DNA of 64,000 nucleotides from Mesorhizobium atlanticum (GCF_003289965.1 NZ_QMBQ01000002.1:186001-250000); one strand, 5' to 3'. Counted from the first letter of the stretch, positions 8,619-17,380 are shown. The notes: generated by a model not told the origin, from the sequence alone. Numbers and translations are program-made.

Positions 8619-10159
8619 GACGCGGCCTCCGCATCGGAGGCGGGTTTGACCTCGGCAAGGATGCCGACATCGGCCCTGGCGCCGCGCGGCAGGCCGTAGG
8701 CGGCGCGCATCAGCGCCGGCTCATCGGCCTCCTCGACCGAAAAAGTGTCGACGACGCGGCCGCCGAAGATGACGATGACGCGGTCGCAGACGCGCTGCAC
8801 CTCTTCCATTTCGGAGGTGTAGAACAGCACCGACTTGCCCTGGCCGGCGAGCTCGCGCAGCAGCTTGTAGATTTCCTGCTTGGTGCCGACATCGATGCCG
8901 CGCGTCGGGTCGAAGCACAGGATGGTGCGGGCATTGGCCGCGATCCAGCGGGCGATGGTCACCTTCTGCTGGTTGCCGCCGGAAAGGCGCTGCACCTCGC
9001 CCTGCGCGCGGGTGTCGATCTGCAATCTGCCGATGGCGCCGGAAACCACCACCTGTTCGCGGCGCATGCGGATCGGCCCCCATTTGCGCAGCCCGGCGCT
9101 GAAGGGCAGCGCGATGTTCTCACGCACCGAACGCTGCATGGCCAAAGCCTCGGTGCGGTCGCCCGGCACATAGGCGATGCCGGCCTGGATGGCGTCGCTC
9201 GGATGCGAGAATTTCACCGGCGCGCCGTCGACGTCGATCGTGCCGCCGGTCGGGCGGATCGAGCCGGCAAGTGCTGCGAAGAGCTCGTCCTGCCCCTGGC
9301 CCTCGAGCGCGAAGACGCCGACGACCTCGCCATTGGCGAGATCGAAGGAGACGTCGTTAAGCTTGGTGCCGAGCTGCAGGTTGCGGACAGACAGGCGCGG
9401 ACGGCCGCCGGCCGCAACCGCCACATCATTCGCCGCGCGCGCGGCAACGCGCGTCTTCTCGATGCGGGTGCCGAGCATCATCTCGACTATTCTTTCCTCG
9501 ATGCCAGGCTCGATGTCGACGACGCCGACCGTCGAGCCGTCACGCAAAACGGTGGCGCGGTCGCACAGCGCGGAGATCTCGACGAAACGGTGCGAGATGA
9601 AGATGACCGAGCGGCCGGCGTCGCCCTGACGGCGCACGACTTCCAGCACCTTCTCGGCGAGGTTCGCCGGCAGCGCCGCGGTCATCTCGTCGAGCAGAAG
9701 CACGTCGGGTTCGACGGCGAGCGCGCGCGCCAGGTCGAGCACGCGCAGGATGGCCAGGGGGATATTGCGGGCGGTCTCGCGGATGTCGAGGTCAGGAATG
9801 CCGAGCTCGCGCACCCAGGCGCGGAAGGGTTCGACCGGGGTTCCGGTCAGCCGCAGATTGGACAGGACATCGAGGTCGGGGATCAGCGACGGTTCCTGGT
9901 AGACCGGCAGCAGGCCGGCGCGGCGGGCGTCGGCGGGCGAACGGACATCGAGCTGCTTGCCGCGGATCAGGATGCGGCCGGCATCCGCCTTGATCGCGCC
10001 GGTCAGGATCTTCACCAGCGTCGACTTGCCGGCGCCGTTGGCGCCCATCAGCGCATGGACTTCGCCAGGCGGCACCGACAGCGAGGCGTTGCGCAGCGCT
10101 GCAACCGCACCGTAGTTTTTCGCGACACCGGTGGCGTCGAGGAGAGGGTTGGTGGTCAA
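8615..10159 (-). CDS. Sugar ABC transporter ATPase, RbsA type (two nucleotide-binding domains)
   Basis: This is a 514-residue tandem ATPase. The first domain has Walker A GANGAGKST near residue 40 and LLLDEMTAALP. The second has the signature LSGGNQQK near residue 400 and FDPTRGIDVGTK, as in RbsA/MglA/AraG. The first domain's signature region reads RNIPLAILRVLDLARAL, without a clear LSGG, as often seen in degenerate first domains. The start is an unusual TTG at 10159; the frame closes five codons upstream at the TAG of repeat copy C and no ATG lies before the conserved N-terminus. It energises the importer formed with the neighbouring genes. Confidence 0.87.
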   Translation of the reverse strand: MTTNPLLDATGVAKNYGAVAALRNASLSVPPGEVHALMGANGAGKSTLVKILTGAIKADAGRILIRGKQLDVRSPADARRAGLLPVYQEPSLIPDLDVLSNLRLTGTPVEPFRAWVRELGIPDLDIRETARNIPLAILRVLDLARALAVEPDVLLLDEMTAALPANLAEKVLEVVRRQGDAGRSVIFISHRFVEISALCDRATVLRDGSTVGVVDIEPGIEERIVEMMLGTRIEKTRVAARAANDVAVAAGGRPRLSVRNLQLGTKLNDVSFDLANGEVVGVFALEGQGQDELFAALAGSIRPTGGTIDVDGAPVKFSHPSDAIQAGIAYVPGDRTEALAMQRSVRENIALPFSAGLRKWGPIRMRREQVVVSGAIGRLQIDTRAQGEVQRLSGGNQQKVTIARWIAANARTILCFDPTRGIDVGTKQEIYKLLRELAGQGKSVLFYTSEMEEVQRVCDRVIVIFGGRVVDTFSVEEADEPALMRAAYGLPRGARADVGILAEVKPASDAEAAS

Positions 10160-10171
10160 AGCGTTCTCGAT

Positions 10172-10273
10172 CTAGAGCGTTTCACCGTTTCACGGAAACG
10201 GCGAACCGCTCTATCCTTTTGTTTTTACGCAATTCCGGACGGAAAACCGCTCACACTTTTCCTGGAATGCTCG
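10172..10273 (+). repeat. Intergenic repeat, copy C
   Basis: This is a two-hairpin copy (CTAGAGCGTTTCACCGTTTC ... TTTTCCTGGAATGCTCG) with one base missing near its right end. It lies inside the sugar operon between the binding-protein gene and the ATPase gene. Its TAG closes the ATPase frame just upstream of the TTG start, and its hairpins could make the binding protein more abundant than the membrane parts. Confidence 0.88.
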
Positions 10274-10358
10274 AAGGCTCAAACTATGCGTGCCAAATCA
10301 AATGGCAAGGACGCCAGACCTTGGTCCAGCGTCCTTGCGCTTCGGTCAGATCAAGCGC

Positions 10359-11393
10359 TTATTCGCCCGGGCCCTTGCAGGCTACGATCTGGTCCTTGGT
10401 GTAGGTCGTCCAGTCCGGGATCGAGATCGAAACCGGCCATTCGGGGCTGAGCGACGGATCGGCGGCGGACTTCAGCTTGGCCTTGCCTGCGTCGGTGGCG
10501 TTTTCCCAGAGTTCCGGATTGACCAGCACGGTCTGCTGCGCCGGCTTCTTGCCGTCGAGGATCTGCAGGGCGAGCGTCACGCCGGCGCCGCCGATCGAGC
10601 CGGGATTGGTGACGGCCGCGCCGACCAGACCCTTGACCGTGTTCAACTGGCCGACGAAGCCAGCATTGTCGGCGCCGACGACCGGCACCATGGGCGCCTG
10701 CTGCTCGACCAGCGCGTCGACGATGACGTTGTCGATGCCGGAGGTCCAGATGCCGTTGATCGGCGTGCCGGTGGCGAGGAAGGATAGGATCTGCTGCTTG
10801 GCCTGATCCTGCTGCCAGCCGGTGAAGACTTCCTGCGCGACCTTCACGTCGGGGAATTCGGCGAGCGCCTTCTTGAAGCCTTTGTCGCGGTCGCTGTCGG
10901 CCGAAGCGCCGGCGGCGCCGCGCATATAGAACACCTCGCCCTTGCCGCCCATCTGCTGGAACAGCCACTTGGCGCCGAGATAGGCGTACTGCTCCTGGTT
11001 GTTGGAGATGATGTAGGCGGAGGGCTCGGTCACCGCCTGGTCGACGGCGACGACAACGATGCCGGCCTTGGTGGCTTCCTCGAGGCCTGCCTTGATGCCG
11101 GCCGGATCGGCCGGGTTGACGACGATGGCGTCGACCTTGGCGCTGATCAGGTTGCGGATGTCCTCGAGCTGGCCGGCGGCGTCGGTGTTGCGGTGGGCGA
11201 TGTTGAGCTTGGCCACTTCGCCGGAAGCGAGCGCCTGCGCCTTCATCGCGCAGATCATCTCCTCGCGCCAGCCATTGCCCTGCACGGTGTTGGAAATGCC
11301 GATCGTGTATTTGCCGGCTGCGGCCGAGGCGCCCACCGAGGCAAGCAAGGCGGCGCCGGCAAGAAGCGAGGCCACGGTCAGATGTTTCTTCAT
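10359..11393 (-). CDS. Sugar ABC transporter substrate-binding protein, ribose-binding family
   Basis: This is a 344-residue periplasmic binding protein. A Sec signal peptide (MKKHLTVASLLAGAALL ... ASA) precedes the mature start near residue 26. The sequence KYTIGISNTVQGNGWREEM is typical of the type 1 PBP fold of RbsB-like proteins, followed by the hinge-linked two-lobe pattern. ATG at 11393 was chosen because GGAGGAG lies seven bases upstream and an earlier ATG six codons before would break the signal peptide. It is encoded upstream of the ATPase and permeases, from which repeat copy C separates it. The ligand is unknown; the associated enzymes suggest a polyol or rare sugar. Confidence 0.88.
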   Translation of the reverse strand: MKKHLTVASLLAGAALLASVGASAAAGKYTIGISNTVQGNGWREEMICAMKAQALASGEVAKLNIAHRNTDAAGQLEDIRNLISAKVDAIVVNPADPAGIKAGLEEATKAGIVVVAVDQAVTEPSAYIISNNQEQYAYLGAKWLFQQMGGKGEVFYMRGAAGASADSDRDKGFKKALAEFPDVKVAQEVFTGWQQDQAKQQILSFLATGTPINGIWTSGIDNVIVDALVEQQAPMVPVVGADNAGFVGQLNTVKGLVGAAVTNPGSIGGAGVTLALQILDGKKPAQQTVLVNPELWENATDAGKAKLKSAADPSLSPEWPVSISIPDWTTYTKDQIVACKGPGE

Positions 11394-11479
11394 GTCAGTA
11401 CTCCTCCACATTGATCTTTTCGGTTCAGTTCGATGTCTTCATTTCCTGGGCGCCGATGCGACCGGCGCCAAGCTTTTCG

Positions 11480-12391
11480 TCATTTGATGAAGGGGCGCAG
11501 CACGTCGCGGGCAAGCAGGAAGCCGCGCTTGACCTTCTCATCCGTCCCCTCGAAGCGCCGGTCCTCATGCTCGATGATGACCGGCCCGTCATAACCGGCC
11601 CGGTAGAGGCCCGAAAAAATCCTGCTCCAATCGATGTCCCCAAGCCCCGGCATGCGCGGCACCTGCCAGCCTATGCCAGCGGAAAGGATTCCGCGCTCGT
11701 ACAAACCATCATGATCAATCATCAGGTCCTTGGCATGCACATGCAGCATGTTCTTGCCGAACTCGCGGATGAAGCGCTCCTTGTCGATCATCTGCCAGAC
11801 GAGATGCGAAGGGTCGAAATTCATGCCGACATCGCCGCCCCAGGCTTCGAGGATGCGGCGCCAGATGTAAGGCGAGTAGGCGATGTTGTGCCCGCCCGGC
11901 CATTCGTCATAGCTGAAGATCATCGGGCAATTCTCGAAGGCGAGTTTTACACCGTGCTCGCGGGCGTGGGCGATGATCGCCGGCCAGACCTTTTGCGCGT
12001 CCTCCCAGTTGGCGTCGACATGCTTCGAGGCGTCGCCGCCGCAGAATGTGTTGACAAGCGAGACCCCCATGCGGCTCGCCAGCACGATCACCTTCTTCAG
12101 GTGATCGATCACCGCCTCGCGATGCGTCCGGTCGGGATGGAGCGGATTGGGATAGAAGCCGAGGCCGGAGACGGCCAGGCCCTTGCCGGCAAGCCCGGCG
12201 GCAATGTCCTTGGCTTCAGCTGCCGAGATGTCCACGTCGATATGGCTGGTGCCGGCATAGCGGCGGCTGGCCCCGGAAGTCTTCGGCCAGCAGGCGATTT
12301 CCAGCGCTTCGAAACCGGCCGAGCGCGCCCAGTCGGCGACCTCGCCGAGAGCAGTATCCGGAAATGGTGCCGTGAGCAGTCCAAGTTTCAT
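11480..12391 (-). CDS. Sugar phosphate isomerase/epimerase-like TIM-barrel protein
   Basis: This is a 303-residue protein of the xylose-isomerase-like AP endonuclease 2 superfamily. It begins MKLGLLTAPFPDTAL and has metal-site motifs: GLGFYPNPLHPDR, LAFENCP (Glu), NFDPSHLVWQ (Asp, His), VHAKD (His, Asp) and the terminal VIIEHED (Glu). These fit a divalent-metal TIM barrel acting on a sugar or keto-sugar. ATG at 12391 has GGGAGG upstream. It sits between the mannitol-dehydrogenase-family gene and the ABC binding protein, 19 bases after the former, in the same operon. The precise isomerisation or epimerisation is not known. Confidence 0.82.
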   Translation of the reverse strand: MKLGLLTAPFPDTALGEVADWARSAGFEALEIACWPKTSGASRRYAGTSHIDVDISAAEAKDIAAGLAGKGLAVSGLGFYPNPLHPDRTHREAVIDHLKKVIVLASRMGVSLVNTFCGGDASKHVDANWEDAQKVWPAIIAHAREHGVKLAFENCPMIFSYDEWPGGHNIAYSPYIWRRILEAWGGDVGMNFDPSHLVWQMIDKERFIREFGKNMLHVHAKDLMIDHDGLYERGILSAGIGWQVPRMPGLGDIDWSRIFSGLYRAGYDGPVIIEHEDRRFEGTDEKVKRGFLLARDVLRPFIK

Positions 12392-12410
12392 GATGCCTCC
12401 CAATACCAAA

Positions 12411-13937
12411 CTATGCAGATCGAGCCGGCTGCTTCAACGGCGCATCTGTTGGCCCAGAACAGACTTGTCTGACAAAGCCTATCGGATCATTCGAGAGCAG
12501 GCCGTCGAGGTCGGCGACGACATGCGCGCGGAACATCGCGTTGGCGGCCAAGGACGGGTCGAAGACAGCGTCGATTCCCAAGATCGCGTCGGCGAGCAGT
12601 TTGCTGTTCGAACCAATGCGGTCGGCGATTGTCGCAATTCTTTCGGCGAAGGGGTCGGATACCTGCCAGGCGCGGCCGAAGCGCGCCGACGCTTTGATCA
12701 GATAGGCCATCCAGCTTGCCACGGGAACCGAAAGAAGCTCGATGCCCCCGCCCTTCGCCAGGCGGTCGCGGATCGGGTTGAGCAGGCGCTGCACTATCTT
12801 CTGCGAGCCGTCGGTGGCGATCTGGTGGTTGCGATGGCGGATCGCGGTGTTGGTGAGGCGCGACAGGCTCTGCTCGACATAGGCCGTGGGCGATATCCCG
12901 GGCACGGGCATCAGCGTCGGCAGTGTTTCCTCAGTCAGCATGCGGCGGACGAAGTCTGCCAGAAGCGGGTCGGCTATCGCCTCGAACGTGTGCTCGAAAC
13001 CGCCCAAAACACCGAGATAGCTGAGCGTCGTCTGGGCGCCGTTCAGCACCCGCATCTTGAGATGCTCGAATGGTGTGACGTCGTCGACGAAGCTGGCGCC
13101 GACAAGGTCCCAGCGCGGCACGCGTCCGGCGAAGCGGTTCTCGATCACCCATTGGCGGAAGCGCTCGCCGACGACGACGGCGCCGTCGCGGTAGCCGAAG
13201 CGCTGCTCGACCGTGTCGATATCGGCCGCGGTCGGCGCCGGCGCGATGCGGTCGACCATGGCCGAGGGGAAGGCGACATTGGCTTCGATCCAGTCCGCCA
13301 GCTTCCCGCCGCGACGCTCGGCGAATGTGCGCACGACATTGCCGAGGATGGTGCCGTTGGTCGGGACGTTGTCGCAGGACAGCAGCGTCACCGGCCGGCC
13401 ATGCGTGGCCATGCGCAGTTCCAGCGCCCTTGCCAGGATGCCGGGCACGCTGCGCGGCGTTTGCGGATTGGCGAGATCGTGGACGATGTCGGGGTGGTCA
13501 AGGTCGAGCGCGCCGCTCGAGGGGATGTGGCAATAGCCTTTCTCCGTCACCGTCATGGTGACCATCTCGATCTCGGGCGAGGCGAGCACGTCCAGCGCCG
13601 GCGCGGCATTGTCCTGACTGTCGACGACGCGCATGATGCTGCCGACGATACGCGCTTCGACTTCGTCGTTCTGGCGGATGAGCCGCGTGTAGAGACCGTC
13701 CTGCCGCCCCAGCGTGTCGGCCAGCAGAGGAGGGCGTATGTTGATGCCGACCAGTCCCCAGCGGTCGAAATCCTTCGCCAGGAGGTCGTCGGTGTATTCG
13801 GCCTGGTGGCAGCGGTGGAAGGCGCCGACGCCGATATGGGCGATTCCCGGCCTCAGCGCCGTGCGATCGTAAGCCGGCTTGCGGACCTCGGATGGCAAGC
13901 GACCCAATAGGGCAGGGCTGAGGTTCTCGGCGCTCAC
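12411..13937 (-). CDS. Mannitol dehydrogenase-family oxidoreductase
   Basis: This is a 508-residue NAD(P)-dependent polyol dehydrogenase of the long-chain family that includes mannitol 2-dehydrogenase, arabinitol 4-dehydrogenase and mannonate oxidoreductase. The N-terminal Rossmann region carries IAHIGVGAFHRCHQA; the central SCDNVPTNG and KMRVLNGAQT, with the presumed catalytic Lys, are family motifs. GTG at 13937 is preferred: it overlaps the SDR stop as GTGA and has GGAG at good spacing. An ATG at 13958 would add seven residues with a poorly placed ribosome site. The enzyme probably oxidises the imported polyol to a ketose; the substrate is uncertain. Confidence 0.86.
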   Translation of the reverse strand: MSAENLSPALLGRLPSEVRKPAYDRTALRPGIAHIGVGAFHRCHQAEYTDDLLAKDFDRWGLVGINIRPPLLADTLGRQDGLYTRLIRQNDEVEARIVGSIMRVVDSQDNAAPALDVLASPEIEMVTMTVTEKGYCHIPSSGALDLDHPDIVHDLANPQTPRSVPGILARALELRMATHGRPVTLLSCDNVPTNGTILGNVVRTFAERRGGKLADWIEANVAFPSAMVDRIAPAPTAADIDTVEQRFGYRDGAVVVGERFRQWVIENRFAGRVPRWDLVGASFVDDVTPFEHLKMRVLNGAQTTLSYLGVLGGFEHTFEAIADPLLADFVRRMLTEETLPTLMPVPGISPTAYVEQSLSRLTNTAIRHRNHQIATDGSQKIVQRLLNPIRDRLAKGGGIELLSVPVASWMAYLIKASARFGRAWQVSDPFAERIATIADRIGSNSKLLADAILGIDAVFDPSLAANAMFRAHVVADLDGLLSNDPIGFVRQVCSGPTDAPLKQPARSA

Positions 13938-14716
13938 CGGTTGGCTCCGATCACCCATTGCTCCTGGTCGACCAGCGTCCCGGTCATCGGGCCGGCCGCA
14001 TCGGAAAGCAGGAAGACGGCAAGGTTGGCGATGTCAGTGACGGAGAACAGCCGGCCGAAGGGCTGCGTGGCATTGGCCGCGTCGAGCCAGCCCGGCCCGT
14101 GGCCCAGCGTCTCGGCCTGCATGATGCGTTCGGCCGGGGTGTCGGTCCAGCCGACATTGATGCCGTTGACGCGGATGCGGTCGAAGCGGTGGGCGTTGGC
14201 GGCGTTCTTGGTCAGCGTCGCCAGCGCGCCCTTGGTGGCGGAATAGACGGCAAGCTCCGGCGCGCCGCAATGCGCGTTGATCGACAAGATGTTGACGATC
14301 GCGCCGCCCTGTCCGCGCTTCTTCATGTCGGCGATCGCCGCCTGCATGAGGAAGAAAGGCGCGCGGGCGTTGACGGCAAACAGCGACGACCAATCGTCGA
14401 GCGTGGCGTCGACGAAGGACGCGCGATCGGTGAGGCCCGCGGCGTTGACGAGACCGTCGATGCGGCCGAAGCGTTCAATGCAGGCCCAGGCCAACCGCGC
14501 CGGGGCTTCGGGATCGCCGAGGTCGGCGGCAGCGAAAACGGTGGCGGCACCCATGGCCATCAGTTCGGCGGCAACAGCGTCGCCGCGTTTTTGGTCCCGG
14601 CCGGTTATCAGCAGCCCGGCAGCGCCCGAGCGCGCAAGCGTCTCGGCAACCGCCCGGCCGATGCCTTGCGTCGCGCCGGTGACCATCACCACCTTGTCGT
14701 CGAGACGAACCTCCAT
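13934..14716 (-). CDS. Short-chain dehydrogenase/reductase (SDR)
   Basis: This 260-residue classical SDR has TGATQGIG at 13-20 (cofactor binding), NAAG at 91-94, catalytic Ser145, and Tyr158/Lys162 in YSATK. It is the first gene of the operon that runs through the mannitol-dehydrogenase-family enzyme, the isomerase and the ABC transporter. GGAGGAGGA directly precedes ATG 14716. The region upstream carries two GGAA-N6-TTCT sites that suit the adjacent RpiR regulator. Its job is probably a second oxidation step on the same sugar or polyol; the substrate cannot be deduced. Confidence 0.88.
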   Translation of the reverse strand: MEVRLDDKVVMVTGATQGIGRAVAETLARSGAAGLLITGRDQKRGDAVAAELMAMGAATVFAAADLGDPEAPARLAWACIERFGRIDGLVNAAGLTDRASFVDATLDDWSSLFAVNARAPFFLMQAAIADMKKRGQGGAIVNILSINAHCGAPELAVYSATKGALATLTKNAANAHRFDRIRVNGINVGWTDTPAERIMQAETLGHGPGWLDAANATQPFGRLFSVTDIANLAVFLLSDAAGPMTGTLVDQEQWVIGANR

Positions 14717-14726
14717 TCCTCCTCCC

Positions 14727-14768
14727 GGAACAAAGTTTCTATTTTTTCAAATATGGAACGATAGTTCT
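14727..14768. promoter_or_regulatory. Two GGAA-N6-TTCT sites upstream of the SDR operon
   Basis: GGAA-N6-TTCT occurs at 14727-14740 and again at 14755-14768, 28 bases apart, just upstream of the first gene of the polyol operon. This resembles the GGAA-N6-TTCC motif I recall for the RpiR-family regulator IolR in rhizobia. A third related site and a shared 12-mer AAAAAATAGAAA lie upstream of the Gfo/Idh gene. Candidate operators for the RpiR protein encoded at 14913-15812. Confidence 0.5.
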
Positions 14769-14784
14769 CTTTAGTCAATCGTCT

Positions 14785-14910
14785 CAGAGTGGTTCGCCGT
14801 TTTCATGGAACCGGTGAACCGCTCTATGTCCTTGTCTTTCGCAATTCCGGACAGAAGGTTACGGCGAAGACGCCGAACTTAACCGCTCACTCTTTTCCTG
14901 GAATTGCTCT
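14785..14910 (+). repeat. Intergenic repeat, copy D (long variant)
   Basis: This copy carries an extra small hairpin (GGTTACGGCGAAGACGCCG ...) between the two standard ones. The left arm is degenerate. It lies just downstream of the RpiR gene's stop and upstream of the SDR promoter. Confidence 0.88.
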
Positions 14911-14912
14911 TG

Positions 14913-15812
14913 TCAGCCTGTCCGGCGCGCGACGACGCCGTGGACCAAGGCCATGCCGACCGCGAGCGAGGCGGCGAGCGAACGGAACCCGCCAAAATCC
15001 TGCTCGACCACTTCCAGCCAGGTGTCGGAGAGTTTCACCAGCGGCGAAAATGTGCTGTCGGTGATGGTGAGGATGCGCGCCTTGCGCTCATGCGCGACGG
15101 CGACGAGGTCGGGCGTGATCGAATTGTAGGGGCTGAAGGACACGGCGAGCACCGCGTCGCGCGGCGTGATGCAGCCGACCTGGTCGAGCGCGGTCGAGCC
15201 GACATTGTCGACCAGCACATTGCGTACGCCCTGCTGCGACAGCGTCAGCGACAAATAGGCGGTGACGGGAAAGGCGCGCTTGCTGCCGATGACGTAGATC
15301 AGCTCGGCCGCCGCCAGATGATCGACCATCGTCTCGAAACCGGCGATATCGAAATCATTGCCGATGCGGCCGAGCGAGGCCTGGCAGGCGCCGACCATGC
15401 CACTAAGGAAATGCAGGTCGGCATTCGGCTCCTCGGCCCTGTCCGGGCTGCCTTGCGCATCCGGCCAGGAGCCTTTCATGCGATCCTTGAACAGGAGCTG
15501 GAAATCGGAAAAGCCCGAATAGCCGAAGATCTGCGCGAAGCGCACCAGGGTCGAGGGCTGCACGCCGGCCTGGTCGGCCACCTGCGCGATCGAGCCCAGC
15601 GCCACCTCGCTCGGATGCTGCCAGAGGAAGATCGCTACCTGGCGAAGCCGTTTGGGGAAATGCACGGTGCCTGACGCAAGCACCGCCCGCAGCTCTTCAT
15701 AGGTTTGCGGCTTGGTGTAGCCCAGCGCCGCCAGCGAACGGCTTCGCTTTCTCGCAGCCGTCTCCATACTATGCGCAAACGGTTCGTCGGCCGCGCCGCG
15801 ATGGCCACTCAT
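14913..15812 (-). CDS. MurR/RpiR-family transcriptional regulator
   Basis: This is a 299-residue regulator with an N-terminal RpiR helix-turn-helix (YTKPQTYEELRAVLAS and IAQVADQAGVQPSTLVRFAQ, roughly residues 30-90) and a C-terminal SIS sugar-phosphate-binding domain (VIGSKRAFPVTAYL, AVSFSPYNSITPDLVAVA). RpiR proteins sense phosphosugars and control sugar genes. It is read toward the SDR operon and divergent from the Gfo/Idh gene. The frame extends upstream without a ribosome site; ATG at 15812 was chosen because it is the first Met giving a normal family length. Candidate target sites lie on both sides (14727-14768 and 15917-15937). Confidence 0.88.
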   Translation of the reverse strand: MSGHRGAADEPFAHSMETAARKRSRSLAALGYTKPQTYEELRAVLASGTVHFPKRLRQVAIFLWQHPSEVALGSIAQVADQAGVQPSTLVRFAQIFGYSGFSDFQLLFKDRMKGSWPDAQGSPDRAEEPNADLHFLSGMVGACQASLGRIGNDFDIAGFETMVDHLAAAELIYVIGSKRAFPVTAYLSLTLSQQGVRNVLVDNVGSTALDQVGCITPRDAVLAVSFSPYNSITPDLVAVAHERKARILTITDSTFSPLVKLSDTWLEVVEQDFGGFRSLAASLAVGMALVHGVVARRTG

Positions 15813-15916
15813 GCGACGTACCCGAAGACGGCTTGAGACACCCGAACCTCCCTCCGGATGCGGCCCATCAATTGGGCCACGAGAAACGCTAGCGCGGCAC
15901 GATCGTTTTACAAAAC

Positions 15917-15937
15917 AAAAAATAGAAATATCATTCG
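15917..15937. promoter_or_regulatory. Candidate RpiR operator upstream of the Gfo/Idh gene
   Basis: The 12-mer AAAAAATAGAAA at 15917-15928 is repeated exactly, on the other strand, at 14736-14747 upstream of the SDR operon. It runs into AGAA-N6-TTCG at 15924-15937, which shares the GAA-N6-TTC core of the two sites there. The region is markedly AT-rich compared with its surroundings. Confidence 0.45.
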
Positions 15938-16009
15938 AAAACGACGGTGGGCTGCCTATGGTCCGCACCACGGCGGGCCATCGCTGCAATCGGGAGGATA
16001 ATCTCAATC

Positions 16010-17197
16010 ATGGTCTACGCAACAGCGGACGGAACCACACGCCAACGCCTTCGGGTCGGGATGGTCGGCGGCGGCCGCAATGCCTTCATCGGCGCGGTGC
16101 ATCGCCTCGCCATGCGGCTCGACGACCAGATCGCGCTGGTCGCCGGCGCATTGTCCTCCGATCCCGAGAATGCCGCGGCCTCCGCCGCCGAGATCGGCAT
16201 CGCGCCGGAGCGAAGCTATGCCGACTACCATGCCATGGCCAAGGCCGAGGCGGCACGACCGGACGGCATCGAGGCGGTGGTCATCGTCACGCCCAACCAT
16301 CTGCACGCACCGATCGCCACCGCCTTCCTCGAAGCCGGCATCGACATCATCTGCGACAAGCCGCTGTCGACGACGCTTGGCGAGGCCGAAGCCTTGGTGG
16401 CGCTGACCAAAGCGAAGCAGCGCCGCTTCGTCGTCACGCTCAACAACACCGGCTACGCCATGGTGCGCCAGGCGCGCGAGATGGTGGCGGCGGGCGAGCT
16501 CGGCCGCATCGTGTCGCTGCATGCCGCCTATATCCAGGACTGGCTGACCAAACCGATCGACGCCGAGGGCCAGAAGCAGGCGGAATGGCGCACCGATCCG
16601 GCGCGCGCCGGGCAGTCGGCGGTGCTCGCCGATATTGGCGTGCATGCCTTCAATCTGGCGAGCTTCATTTCCGGTTTCGAGGCCGAGGCGGTTTCGGCCG
16701 ATCTGTTCACCGCCGTGCCCGGTCGCCGCCTCGACGACAACGCGCATGTGCTCGTACGCTGGACAGGCGGGGCGCGCGGCACCATCCTCGCCAGCCAGAC
16801 CTCGCCCGGCCATTACAACGACCTTTCAGTGCGCATCTATGGCGAGAAGGCCGGGCTCGAATGGTCTGGATCGCGCCCGGAGGAACTGCGCTTCTCGCCC
16901 TATGGCGAGGAATCGCGCACGCTGGTGCGCGGCGGCCATGGCGCGACGGCGGAAGCCCGGCGCGTCTCGCGCATGCCGGCGGCGCACCCGGAAGGCTATA
17001 TCGAGGCCTTCGCCAATTTCTATCGCGACGCCGCTGACATCATCCGCGCGCATCGCGCGGGCGGAATGGAAGATGCCGCGCGGACAGCACAGGTACCCGA
17101 TGTGGTCGACGGCGCGCGCGGCGTGAAGTTCGTCGCCGCGGCGGTGGAGTCGAACGCGGCCAGAGGAGCTTGGACGCCGGCGCGGTTTGGGGGGTGA
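16010..17197 (+). CDS. Gfo/Idh/MocA-family oxidoreductase
   Basis: This is a 395-residue NAD(P)-dependent dehydrogenase. The N-terminal Rossmann fold begins RLRVGMVGGGRNAFIG (residues 13-28) and CDKPLS at 115-120 contains the conserved Lys117 next to the cofactor. ADIGVHAFNL is the expected conserved Asp/His region. The C-terminal half is the alpha/beta substrate domain. ATG 16010 has CGGGAGGA upstream. It is divergent from the RpiR gene and shares a candidate operator with the SDR operon, so it probably acts on the same sugar or an inositol-like compound. It might oxidise or epimerise the substrate; the specificity is unknown. Confidence 0.87.
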   Translation: MVYATADGTTRQRLRVGMVGGGRNAFIGAVHRLAMRLDDQIALVAGALSSDPENAAASAAEIGIAPERSYADYHAMAKAEAARPDGIEAVVIVTPNHLHAPIATAFLEAGIDIICDKPLSTTLGEAEALVALTKAKQRRFVVTLNNTGYAMVRQAREMVAAGELGRIVSLHAAYIQDWLTKPIDAEGQKQAEWRTDPARAGQSAVLADIGVHAFNLASFISGFEAEAVSADLFTAVPGRRLDDNAHVLVRWTGGARGTILASQTSPGHYNDLSVRIYGEKAGLEWSGSRPEELRFSPYGEESRTLVRGGHGATAEARRVSRMPAAHPEGYIEAFANFYRDAADIIRAHRAGGMEDAARTAQVPDVVDGARGVKFVAAAVESNAARGAWTPARFGG

Positions 17198-17213
17198 CCG
17201 CCGGACGCTGCCG

Positions 17214-17251
17214 AGAGACTGGGCCCTTCGAAAGAGACTGGGCCCTTCGAA
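17214..17251 (+). repeat. Two perfect tandem 19-base units
   Basis: The 19-mer AGAGACTGGGCCCTTCGAA occurs at 17214-17232 and directly again at 17233-17251. It ends exactly where repeat copy E begins. Confidence 0.9.
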
Positions 17252-17380
17252 CTAGAGCGTTTCACCGTTTCACGGAAACGGCGAACCGCTCTATCTCTTT
17301 GTTTTTACGCAATTCCGGACGGAAGGTTACGGCGAAGACGCCGAACTTAACCGCTCACACTTTTCCTGGAATTGCTCTAG
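17252..17380 (+). repeat. Intergenic repeat, copy E (long variant)
   Basis: This complete copy has the left hairpin, the inserted GGTTACGGCG hairpin and the right hairpin, bounded by CTAG at both ends. It lies between the convergent Gfo/Idh and nucleoside hydrolase genes. The right-end CTAG provides the TAG stop of the nucleoside hydrolase on the minus strand. Confidence 0.92.
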
